NCBI GenBank assembly: GCA_963591995.1
Contig: CAVAUJ010000002.1
Coordinates: forward strand, 22,949-86,948
DNA from: CAG-791 sp963591995
GTDB lineage: Bacteria; Bacillota; Clostridia; Lachnospirales; Lachnospiraceae
Direction: 5' to 3'
DNA length: 64,000 bases
The notes under the pieces are model-generated. The model searched no databases. It was not told the DNA's origin and was given only the letters and a program-made list of their open reading frames with translations. Both the position numbers and the translations under genes were made by a program. Below are positions 37,750-45,297 of the stretch, piece after piece; position 1 is the stretch's first letter, and every line of letters starts with the position of its first letter.

Positions 37750-37792
37750 CGGAAAAATCAAAGGGGCTGACGCCGGATCCGGCGCAGCCCCT
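37750..37792 (-). terminator. Intercistronic hairpin between binding protein and permeases
   Basis: On the minus strand AGGGGCTGCGCCGG pairs with CCGGCGTCAGCCCCT, followed by TTTGATTTTT. A partial terminator or mRNA-stabilising stem in this position is common after solute-binding protein genes. Confidence 0.8.
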
Positions 37793-37898
37793 CTGGCATA
37801 TCCTTCCTGTCCTTTGGAACAGATGACTGCTCTTTGCGGATAGTATTCTCAAATTGTTTTCCGACGCTGCGTGATCGGGCTCAGGTCGGAGAGATCGT

Positions 37899-39278
37899 TT
37901 AGTTTGCTTCCGGAAGAGGCGTTTCCGCAACAATCGGATCAATCACCGTTGCCGCCTGTGCCGCTGCATCCGCCGCGGTAGACTGGCCAAGGATCGCTGC
38001 CTGCTCTGCTGTCCACACCGCCTCCGAGATGGTAGGCCACTGCGGGTGAGGGCCGCGGGCTACTGCAAAATTCAAGGAGTCATTGAATACCTTGTATCTC
38101 TCATCCTCTGTCCAGAAATCCTTCAGTTCCACCGCATCCTTGCGAACCGGAAGCTTACCGGCAATTTCACACCAGTCCGCGTTGTTTTGTGCCGTCTGCA
38201 TATACTTCAGGAACTCTGCGCACTCTGCGACATGCTTGGAGGAGGTGCATACGCCGAAGTTCTCACCGCCGATGACGGTTGCCTGATTGCCGTTATAGCT
38301 GGGCATTTCGATGTACTTGTACTCGAAGTTCACGCTGTCCTTCAGATCGCCGTCCAGCTGTGCGATGTGCCAGGTGCCGGATTCCAGCATCGCTGCCTTG
38401 CCTGCGACAAACGCATTCAATGCATCTCCCTGTCCCCAGTTCACGACCTCATTGGACATATATCCCTTGGATTCCAGATCTGCCAGGAAGCTGAATGCCT
38501 GAACGGATGCCTCCGAATCGATATCGCCTACGCTTCCGCCCGCTCCGTACAGCCACGGAATAAACTGGAAGGTTCCTTCCTCATTGGAAATGGCGCACAT
38601 TGCAAAGCCATACACACCATTTGCCGCATCGGTGGTCTTCTCACAAACCTCCTCGAACTCTTCCCAGGTGGTCGGCGGTTCTACCCCTGCCGCATTCAGA
38701 AGATCCATGTTGCAAAGAATTGCCAGGCAGTTGGAGTTGTTCGGAAGGCCGTGCAGCTTTCCTTCGGAATCCATGCAGGAGGAAAGCGGTCCGTCGTAGA
38801 ACTGATCCAGATCCTCCCAGCCCTCCAGGTACTCTGTGATGTCTGCGAATACGCCGAGCGAGATGTAGGAAGACATATCCGGCGAATCCACCATTCCGAT
38901 GTCCGGAAGATCTCCCGAAACCGCGCCGATGGTGTACTGCTTCATGAGCTCCTCACGGGAGACATAGGTCGGCACAATGTAAATGTCGCTTTGCGACTCA
39001 TTGTACTTTTTGATAACGGCATTCAGCGCTTCTGCTTCGTGTTCAAAATAGTGCCACAGGGTAACCTGCTCGCCGCCGTTCGACTCTCCGATCTGATCCG
39101 TTGTCGCTGCAGTATGATCGGTTGCTGTGGAATCGGTCGTCTCCGCCGAGGCGGTCTCTGTTGCAGCTGCCGAGGATGTGTCTGCAGAGGAGCCGCTGCT
39201 CCCGCATCCTGCAAGAAGTCCTCCGGCAAGGATTGCCGAAAGAGCTGCCGCCGACATTCGCTTCATAGAACGTTTCAT
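37899..39278 (-). CDS. Extracellular solute-binding lipoprotein (sugar)
   Basis: A 459-aa family 1 binding protein. Start: ATG of MKRSMKRM, 9 bases after GGAGG; upstream open frame rejected. Lipobox LLAGC near residue 25 followed by a Ser/Ala/Thr-rich linker. Mature fold with EQVTLWHYFEHEAEALNAVI, WGQGDALNAFVAGKAAMLES and WPTISEAVW, usual for oligosaccharide-binding proteins. Its promoter and a candidate response-regulator site lie just upstream. Confidence 0.93.
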   Translation of the reverse strand: MKRSMKRMSAAALSAILAGGLLAGCGSSGSSADTSSAAATETASAETTDSTATDHTAATTDQIGESNGGEQVTLWHYFEHEAEALNAVIKKYNESQSDIYIVPTYVSREELMKQYTIGAVSGDLPDIGMVDSPDMSSYISLGVFADITEYLEGWEDLDQFYDGPLSSCMDSEGKLHGLPNNSNCLAILCNMDLLNAAGVEPPTTWEEFEEVCEKTTDAANGVYGFAMCAISNEEGTFQFIPWLYGAGGSVGDIDSEASVQAFSFLADLESKGYMSNEVVNWGQGDALNAFVAGKAAMLESGTWHIAQLDGDLKDSVNFEYKYIEMPSYNGNQATVIGGENFGVCTSSKHVAECAEFLKYMQTAQNNADWCEIAGKLPVRKDAVELKDFWTEDERYKVFNDSLNFAVARGPHPQWPTISEAVWTAEQAAILGQSTAADAAAQAATVIDPIVAETPLPEAN

Positions 39279-39359
39279 ATCTGGTGTCCTCCCTCTGGTT
39301 TGGTGATAAACATTGCCAAAACCCTTGCTCGTTTTGTGCAATATTTATTCGTTGCGTTA

Positions 39360-39388
39360 AGAATATGATTTTCTATTATGCACATCAA
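39360..39388 (-). promoter_or_regulatory. Promoter of the third importer operon
   Basis: On the minus strand TTGATG (39383-39388), a 17-base spacer and TATTCT (39360-39365). Transcription would start near 39353, giving a leader of about 75 bases before the binding-protein start. Confidence 0.65.
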
Positions 39389-39426
39389 CCAAATCATTTA
39401 AGAACCAGCTGTATTTTTAGGATGTC

Positions 39427-39456
39427 TTTTTAAGATTCCGCGATTGTTTTAAGATT
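39427..39456 (-). promoter_or_regulatory. Candidate response-regulator binding site (direct repeats)
   Basis: TTTTAAGATT occurs twice on the plus strand, at 39427-39436 and 39447-39456, exactly 20 bases apart, upstream of the -35 box. A looser copy (TTTAAGAA) is at 39397-39404. Two in-phase direct repeats suit an AraC-type dimer such as the regulator encoded next door. Confidence 0.5.
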
Positions 39457-39477
39457 TCTTTCGCTGCGGCGCAGACA

Positions 39478-39505
39478 AAAAGAAAAAGCCCTGCATTCGC
39501 AGGGC
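39478..39505 (-). terminator. Rho-independent terminator after the response regulator
   Basis: On the minus strand GCCCTGCGAATGCAGGGC is followed by TTTTTCTTTTT. It ends the kinase/regulator transcript. A second hairpin (GGAAATACTGAT against ATCAGCGTTTCC) lies between it and the stop codon. Confidence 0.9.
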
Positions 39506-39571
39506 CGGTTCGCCTGGCCGATTCTTTTGCAAACGATGTGCTAAGGAAATACTGATTTAATCAGCGTTTCC

Positions 39572-40309
39572 CTAGGAATAATTCGACCGTTCCAGATATT
39601 CACTGACACTCATTCCGGTCTCTTCTTTGAAGCACTTCTGAAAATATTTGTTATCGGAGAAACCGGTTTTCTCAAAGACATTGTCCTTCGTTGCCTCTGC
39701 GCTTAACAGAAACTCCTTTGCCTTTTCAATGCGATAGGAGCGCAGGAATTTTGCAAAATTTACGCCGATGCTCTTCGTGAACAGATAGCTGAAGTACTCT
39801 GCGGTCACTCCCAAAGCCTCTGCCACATCCCGCTGCATCAGCTTGGTCTGGTAGGCCTCCTCGATTATTTTCAGCGCATGACGCACCGTTGGCTGCACAT
39901 CCGGATAGCGGTCCAGAAGCTCGGAATTCTGTTCCCACGGCCGCTTTCGGTTCTGCAGCTTATCCAGAAGCAGGCGCACATCATCCTTGACAATCGGCTT
40001 CACCAGATAGTCGGTTACGCCAAGAGACAAGGCCTCCCTTGCAATGTCAAATTCCTCATACGCACTGATGATCACAATGCGGCAGGAATAGTTCATGGCC
40101 CGTATCGAGCGGATCAGCTCCATCCCATCCATGCCCGGCATTCGGATGTCGGTCATCACAACATCCGGCTGCTGCAGCCGCAGCCGTTCCAGCGCTGCCC
40201 TTCCATCGGACGCTATGCCGAGGATCTCCAGCGTCTCATCTTCCTCCTCCAGAAGATTTCGCAGGCCCCTGGCTGCTCTCGGCTCATCCTCCACAATCAA
40301 TATTTTCAT
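39572..40309 (-). CDS. Response regulator with AraC-type output (short YesN type)
   Basis: A 245-aa regulator. Receiver domain with EDE (7-9), phospho-acceptor Asp54 in VMTDIRMPG, Lys near 105 in YLVKPIVKDD; then directly an AraC double helix-turn-helix (MQRDVAEALGVTAEYFSYLF and FSDNKYFQKCFKEE). It lacks the long middle region of the regulator at 15939-17555. It overlaps the kinase 3' end by 26 bases. Probably activates the importer operon 294 bases downstream. Confidence 0.92.
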   Translation of the reverse strand: MKILIVEDEPRAARGLRNLLEEEDETLEILGIASDGRAALERLRLQQPDVVMTDIRMPGMDGMELIRSIRAMNYSCRIVIISAYEEFDIAREALSLGVTDYLVKPIVKDDVRLLLDKLQNRKRPWEQNSELLDRYPDVQPTVRHALKIIEEAYQTKLMQRDVAEALGVTAEYFSYLFTKSIGVNFAKFLRSYRIEKAKEFLLSAEATKDNVFEKTGFSDNKYFQKCFKEETGMSVSEYLERSNYS

Positions 40310-42149
40310 TTTCTTTCTCCTCTTCCCAATCCGTTGCCGGCAGCGGCAGACAGAAGCGAAAAACCGTTCCCTCCTGCGGCGCTGTACTCATTTCCGCATC
40401 AAATGCAGCCCCGTAGAACATCTTCATTCGAATAATGACATTTAAAATGTCGACGCCAACCTTCCCCCTCTGAATGGTCGACACATTGCCCTTCTCTTTT
40501 AAAATCTGCCGGATGACATGTGCCGTTTCCTCCGGCATTCCGCAGCCGTTATCGGCAATGACAATACGGAGCTTTCCGCTGCTTTCCTTCGCCTCAATCC
40601 GCAGAAGGCCGCCCTCATTTCTGCCCTCAAAGCCGTGAAGAATGGAGTTCTCCACAAACGGCTGCAGCATCAGCTTGCAGCATGGCCAATCGCCGTATCG
40701 TTCATCGTATTCCACCTGATAATCGAACACCTCCTCGTACCGCTCCTTCTGAAGGTAGAGGTATTGCTCAATCCATGAAATTTCCTGGGATAAAAACACC
40801 TCCTGCAGCTTCCGGTCAAAGCTGTAGCGCAATATGTTCGAGAGCTTCTTGATGAGGATTGCGGTCTTTTCATCCCCCGCATCACTGGCATCGTAGCTGA
40901 TGGCCCCCAATGTGTTGCAGATAAAGTGCGCATTGATCTGCGATTCCAACGCCTCCCGCTCCGCATCATAGGACCTTGCCTGATATTCCATGGTTTTCTG
41001 ATGCTGCTCTTCCACATGAATTCTCTGAACCTCCAGCTGCTCGACCATCGAATTGTACTCTTCCGCCAGCTGCCAGAGCTCGTTGGTTCCGCCAATCTTA
41101 ATGGAATCCCGCTTGCCTTCCTTCACCGACTGGATTGCCTCGCGAATGATCTGTACCGGTCTTTGCAGGAAGAAACGAAAGCCCGTCAGACAGCAGCACA
41201 TAAAGACCCCAATGATCAGCAGATAAAAATAAAGGCCGCGGTGATAAATGTCATTCACATGCTTCCGCAATACCGTTTCATCAAGCCGCAGCACCAGCTT
41301 CCAGCCGAAATAATCAAGATCCTGGCTCAGGTAGCTGATGTTCCCGGCGCCGTCCTCCAGATCCAGCTTCTCCTCCCCATCCACCAGACCGGCCTTGGCC
41401 ACCACCGTATGCTCCGCATCGATGACATAGCCTTCCGCAAGATTCACCTCCTGAATCTCAATGCTCCCCAGGGAATCCCGAATTTCGTTCAATGCGTAGG
41501 TCACCACAAGGACATAGTTGTAATTGGTAATTCCCGATCCGTCTCCCAGAAACGGATATGCGATATGGAAAACCTGTTTGCCGCCCCGCAGCGGATGAAC
41601 GTAGGGCTTTGTAAACACCTGCCCCCTCGGATATCGGTTCATCGATCCGTCCGCGGAATCTCTGGAGGCCATCACCGCATCGTACATTTCCTCCAGCGCA
41701 TCGAGGTTGGTGTCGTCCCACAGATTTCTGGCCGGTGTGCGATACAGGTCGTATTGCTGAACCATCCCCTCCGGTCCGACAAGGGCAACCGCCACGATCA
41801 GCGTCGAGTAATCCCTCTTGCTCAGATAATTATGCAGCTCCGTGCTCGCCCCCAGTTCTCCCGCCGCAACCTTCTTCAGGCGCTTTCCGATTTCCGTATC
41901 CGAAGCCAGCTGTGAACCCTGCTCGATGCTGTCCCCGAGCTTGGCATTCAGCGCGCTTGCCAGCGAATTGCAAACCGTAACCTCGGTTTCCCTGCTCGTT
42001 TTGCTGAGGTAATCGTAGAATTCCGACCTCATGAAGCCCATCAGGAAGCATATGAAAATAAGCGAAAAGATCAGGAACGTCAGAATGAAAAAGCTCGAAA
42101 AATGACTCTTGAAATAAGTTTCCGCCCTCCTGTAAGCCCGTTTCAGCAT
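40284..42149 (-). CDS. YesM-type sensor histidine kinase
   Basis: A 621-aa membrane kinase. Start: ATG of MLKRAYRR after GGGGGAGTGGAAGG. Transmembrane segment near 20-42, extracellular sensor to about 290, second transmembrane segment (FYLLIIGVFMCCCLTGF), coiled linker, His_kinase motif INAHFICNTLGAI, ATPase domain QPFVENSILHGF and DNGCGMPEE. The H-box departs from the usual LNPHFLFNTL (Pro to Ala, Leu-Phe to Ile-Cys), but the phospho-His is kept. Partner of the regulator that overlaps its end. Confidence 0.9.
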   Translation of the reverse strand: MLKRAYRRAETYFKSHFSSFFILTFLIFSLIFICFLMGFMRSEFYDYLSKTSRETEVTVCNSLASALNAKLGDSIEQGSQLASDTEIGKRLKKVAAGELGASTELHNYLSKRDYSTLIVAVALVGPEGMVQQYDLYRTPARNLWDDTNLDALEEMYDAVMASRDSADGSMNRYPRGQVFTKPYVHPLRGGKQVFHIAYPFLGDGSGITNYNYVLVVTYALNEIRDSLGSIEIQEVNLAEGYVIDAEHTVVAKAGLVDGEEKLDLEDGAGNISYLSQDLDYFGWKLVLRLDETVLRKHVNDIYHRGLYFYLLIIGVFMCCCLTGFRFFLQRPVQIIREAIQSVKEGKRDSIKIGGTNELWQLAEEYNSMVEQLEVQRIHVEEQHQKTMEYQARSYDAEREALESQINAHFICNTLGAISYDASDAGDEKTAILIKKLSNILRYSFDRKLQEVFLSQEISWIEQYLYLQKERYEEVFDYQVEYDERYGDWPCCKLMLQPFVENSILHGFEGRNEGGLLRIEAKESSGKLRIVIADNGCGMPEETAHVIRQILKEKGNVSTIQRGKVGVDILNVIIRMKMFYGAAFDAEMSTAPQEGTVFRFCLPLPATDWEEEKENENIDCGG

Positions 42150-42241
42150 CCTTCCACTCCCCCTTCTCACCCTCTTTCCACAGGTTATTTTACGCTATCT
42201 CTGCGTCAGAGCAAAAGCGAAGCCGCTGATACAGAAAAATA

Positions 42242-42303
42242 TAGAAAAACAGAAAAGATGAGGTCGGCTGCGATAGAACATTGCAGCCGGCCTCATCTTT
42301 TCT
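42242..42303 (-). terminator. Terminator after the gluconate dehydrogenase-like gene
   Basis: A 21-base stem (AGAAAAGATGAGGTCGGCTGC with one G-U or mismatch) around an 11-base loop; on the minus strand it ends in TTTTCTGTTTTTC. The A-rich left arm makes it work in both directions. Confidence 0.88.
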
Positions 42304-42372
42304 GCATAGCCCGGACACCCGCAGATCCCGCGGTGCCCGGAAAATTTACATCGTTTGCTCAAAATCCCTGTA

Positions 42373-43176
42373 TCACGGCTGCTTGCCGATATAGGCCAGA
42401 ATGCCGCCGTCCACGTACAGGATCAGACCGTTGACGAAATCCGATGCCTTCGAAGCAAGGAACACAGCCGGGCCTGCCAGATCCTCCGGAACCCCCCAGC
42501 GTCCTGCCGGTGTCTTCGCAAGGATGAACCGGTCAAAGGGATGACGGCTGCCGTCCGGCTGGATCTCACGAAGCGGTGCCGTCTGGGATGTTGCAATGTA
42601 GCCGGGTCCGATGCCGTTGCATTGAATGTTGTATGCACCGTACTCCGATGCAATGTTCTTGGTCAGCATCTTCAGGCCGCCCTTGGCCGCCGCATATGCG
42701 GAAACCGTCTCGCGTCCCAGCTCGCTCATCATCGAGCAGATGTTGATGATCTTGCCGCCGCCCTGCTCGATCATGCCCGGAATCACCGCCTTGGCACAGA
42801 TGAAGGGTGCATTCAGATCCACGTCCACCACATGACGGAACTCCTCGGCACTCATCTCGGTCATCGGGATGCGCTTGATAATGCCGGCATTGTTGATCAG
42901 AATGCCGATGGGGCCGACCTCCTCGGTCACCTTCTTCACCAGTTCATTGACCGCGTTCTCATCGGTCACATCGCACACATAGCCATGTGCCTTGATGCCG
43001 GCCTCCTCATAAGCGGCCAGGCCTCTCTCCAGTGATCCCTGGCTGGAGCTGTTGAATACAATCGTTGCACCGGCATTGGCAAGTGCAACGGCCATTCCCA
43101 TGCCGATTCCGTGGGACGCACCGGTCACCCAGGCAACCTTCCCCTCCAGCGAAAACAATTCCTGCGTTGTGCTCAT
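42373..43176 (-). CDS. SDR, gluconate 5-dehydrogenase/KduD-like
   Basis: A 267-aa NAD(P)-dependent short-chain dehydrogenase. Seen: VTGASHGIG cofactor loop, NNAG, and a catalytic Ser, Tyr-X3-Lys (SAYAAAKGG). The C-terminus PEDLAGPAVFLASKASDFVNG followed by VDGGILAYIGKQP is typical of the gluconate 5-dehydrogenase/2-deoxy-gluconate 3-dehydrogenase group used in uronate and gluconate catabolism. It is a single-gene transcript with its own promoter, a LacI-type operator and a strong terminator. The choice between Ga5DH and KduD function is open. Confidence 0.85.
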   Translation of the reverse strand: MSTTQELFSLEGKVAWVTGASHGIGMGMAVALANAGATIVFNSSSQGSLERGLAAYEEAGIKAHGYVCDVTDENAVNELVKKVTEEVGPIGILINNAGIIKRIPMTEMSAEEFRHVVDVDLNAPFICAKAVIPGMIEQGGGKIINICSMMSELGRETVSAYAAAKGGLKMLTKNIASEYGAYNIQCNGIGPGYIATSQTAPLREIQPDGSRHPFDRFILAKTPAGRWGVPEDLAGPAVFLASKASDFVNGLILYVDGGILAYIGKQP

Positions 43177-43223
43177 TCCGCATCCTTTCCTGCCGCCCGC
43201 ACAGCGGCAACCTTGATACCGTC

Positions 43224-43262
43224 ATTATACCGTATCCGTTCTTTTGTCGCAATCGTTTGCAA
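43224..43262 (-). promoter_or_regulatory. Promoter with overlapping LacI-type operator
   Basis: On the minus strand: -35 TTGCGA (43247-43252), 17-base spacer, -10 TATAAT (43224-43229). The LacI-family-like palindrome TTGCAAACGATTGCG (43248-43262) covers the -35 box, so binding would block RNA polymerase. The half-site GCAAACG is shared with operators at the pectin operon. Confidence 0.7.
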
Positions 43263-43279
43263 GGCTGTGGGCCGCCGCT

Positions 43280-44686
43280 TCAGTGCCGGGCGGCCCCCTG
43301 TGCATTCTGCGCAAAATCCGAGATGTCCCCGGCCGTCACTTCCGTGCTGACCGCTTTCTGCGGATCCACCATTTCATCATGGATCTCATCCAGAATGGGC
43401 ATCAGCTCCTCGGCGTATTCGATCCCGATATAGCCAAGGGAGTTGCTCATCACCGTCACCACATAGGGGTACTCGCCGTCGACGATGGCGCCGTTGGTAT
43501 AGCTGTTCTCAACGGAATTCCCCGTGGAGGCAATCCACCCGGCCTTGCTGTAAACCTTTTTGTTCTCCGAGGTGCCGATGGTCAGCGCAGCCGCGGAATT
43601 CAGACTGTCCGTAAAGATGGTCCTGGCCCATTCCGAGCTCTCGGAATCCCCCAGCATGAGCCCGGTCCCCTTATAGAACATGCGGCAAAGGTCCAGCGGT
43701 GTCGTCATGATATAGCGGGTTTCGCTCTGCTTTGCGGGCACGCCGGTCCCTGTCAGCCAGTCTGCGAAAATCCGATTGCCGTAGGCAGTGCGGAGTCTCA
43801 CATAGGCGTCATTGTCCGATTGGTTCCCCGCCAGATACAGGTCCCGCGTCATCGGGACGCCGTCCTCCAGAAGGCTGAAAATATACGGTGCCTTGATGAC
43901 GCTTGCGCTGTAGATTTCGGCCCCCGCATGATAGGAGATGGCATCCCCTGTGGTGATATCCACCATTACGAAGCCGATCTCATATCCTTCCTCTTCAAAC
44001 CGTTCAATGATTTCCTCCAGCTTCCGGCTGGTCCCGGCAGAAATGAGATATTCCGTGTTCCAGACGTGAACCGTGTCCGTGTCATAAATCTCCGCCGTGA
44101 TGGTCTCCCAGGATACGCCCAGCTCCCGGTCCTTGTCGGCCTTCAGGCGGGAAGCCGCCCGCTGCTGCTCGTGCAGGAGGATTCCTCCCGCCGCATCGGG
44201 ATTCACGGGCAGCAGTCCGTCCCGCTGCCCGTAGAGCTGGTAGAGCCGGTACAACTCCGCATCGGAGAGCCCTGCCGTCTGAACCAGATTCCTTTCCTCC
44301 TCGGACACCGCGTCCGCCGGTTCCGGGTTTCCTTCCTCGCCGGACACCGCGTCTGCCGGGTCCTGGTCCTCTTCCTCACCGGACACCGCGTCTGCCGGAT
44401 CCGGATTCTCTTTCTCGCCGGACACCGCGTCCGTCGGATCTTGGCTCTTTTCCTCAACGGATGCCGCGTCTGCCGGATCCGGATTCTCTTCCGCCGGCTC
44501 CTCCTTGTGCGCGAGCCTCCGGCTGCCCTCCGTCTCCGGATATTGCTCCCGGAACCATGCGGGATCAAACAGGGTTCCGTCCTCCATCAGAAGCGTCCGC
44601 GCCTGCGCCTCCAGTGCATTTCCCCGCAGCAGCGCGCACACAAGAACTGCCGCCAGGCCCGCCGCCTTATATCCTGCGCCTCTCAC
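43280..44686 (-). CDS. Class-A-beta-lactamase-like serine hydrolase with Asp/Glu-rich repeat linker
   Basis: A 468-aa protein starting at GTG (AAGGAG 5 bases upstream; overlaps the HD gene stop by 4). Seen: N-terminal signal or anchor segment (about 8-28), an acidic linker at 66-131 with five 13-residue repeats of the type DPADAVSGEEEDQ, then a serine beta-lactamase-like domain with Ser262-X-X-Lys265 (SVIK), an SDN motif near 300 and a KAG triad (SKAGWI). Probably extracytoplasmic, acting on peptidoglycan precursors or as a low-activity beta-lactamase. The domain is often catalytically undefined in Clostridia. Confidence 0.8.
   Translation of the reverse strand: MRGAGYKAAGLAAVLVCALLRGNALEAQARTLLMEDGTLFDPAWFREQYPETEGSRRLAHKEEPAEENPDPADAASVEEKSQDPTDAVSGEKENPDPADAVSGEEEDQDPADAVSGEEGNPEPADAVSEEERNLVQTAGLSDAELYRLYQLYGQRDGLLPVNPDAAGGILLHEQQRAASRLKADKDRELGVSWETITAEIYDTDTVHVWNTEYLISAGTSRKLEEIIERFEEEGYEIGFVMVDITTGDAISYHAGAEIYSASVIKAPYIFSLLEDGVPMTRDLYLAGNQSDNDAYVRLRTAYGNRIFADWLTGTGVPAKQSETRYIMTTPLDLCRMFYKGTGLMLGDSESSEWARTIFTDSLNSAAALTIGTSENKKVYSKAGWIASTGNSVENSYTNGAIVDGEYPYVVTVMSNSLGYIGIEYAEELMPILDEIHDEMVDPQKAVSTEVTAGDISDFAQNAQGAARH
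44294..44490. repeat. 39-bp tandem repeats inside the serine hydrolase gene
   Basis: Roughly five diverged 39-base units, with the core CCGGACACCGCGTCTGCCGG on the plus strand, encode the 13-residue acidic repeats. Unit length is a multiple of three, so copy-number change would keep the frame. Confidence 0.8.
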
Positions 44687-45297
44687 GGCAGCTCCTTTGT
44701 CAGCTCATCCAGCGTCTTGCCGTAAGCCGGAAGGAAATCCCTCACGAAATCCCGAACCTCCGGGAGCTCCCTGGCCAGCCCTTCGATGCTCTCCCTTGTT
44801 GTCGCCTCCGCACTTCGGAACTCCCGGTTGCCGGAATCCCTCTCCTCAATGCATTTGATGAGGGCCGAGAGCTTATCCGCCGCCTTCACCAGCCGGCGAA
44901 GGTAAAGCTCCTTCGGGTCCGGCTCCTTCGGGGCCGTGAGGATTCCCTCGTAGGCCTGCCGCAGATCCTCCGGGAGCCTTGCCAGCAGCTGCTCCTCCGC
45001 GTTTCTCTCCACTGCCTTATAGGCATCGCGAATGGCATCATTTCCGTATTTGACCGGTGTCGGCATGTCTCCCGTCATGATCTCCGCCGCATCGTGGTAC
45101 AGGCCGATCAAGGCAGCCCGCTCAGCGTCCAGCTCCCTTCCGTAGCGGACATTTCCGATGGTGCACAGCGCATGTGCGATCATGGCAACCTCCAGCGAAT
45201 GCTCGGAGAGATTCTCCTCTCTGGTATTGCGCATCAACGCCCAGCGGTTGATATATTTCATTCTTGAAACCGTTGCAAAAAAACGATACTCCATCAT
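44683..45297 (-). CDS. HD-domain phosphohydrolase, YfbR-like 5'-deoxynucleotidase
   Basis: A 204-aa cytoplasmic HD protein. Seen: NLSEHSLEVAMIAHAL (first His), LIGLYHDAAEIMTGDMPTP (HD pair), and a downstream KAADKLSALIKC segment with the last Asp. YfbR removes phosphate from deoxynucleoside 5'-monophosphates. It overlaps the GH127 stop and the serine hydrolase start by 4 bases each, so all three are translated from one mRNA. Why it sits with glycosidases is not clear. Confidence 0.85.
   Translation of the reverse strand: MMEYRFFATVSRMKYINRWALMRNTREENLSEHSLEVAMIAHALCTIGNVRYGRELDAERAALIGLYHDAAEIMTGDMPTPVKYGNDAIRDAYKAVERNAEEQLLARLPEDLRQAYEGILTAPKEPDPKELYLRRLVKAADKLSALIKCIEERDSGNREFRSAEATTRESIEGLARELPEVRDFVRDFLPAYGKTLDELTKELP

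Noticed and set aside
43269..43296. GC-rich hairpin at the end of the serine hydrolase gene as terminator
   Set aside because: The stem GGGCCGCC/GGCGGCCC is good but overlaps the coding end and has no T-tract on either strand.
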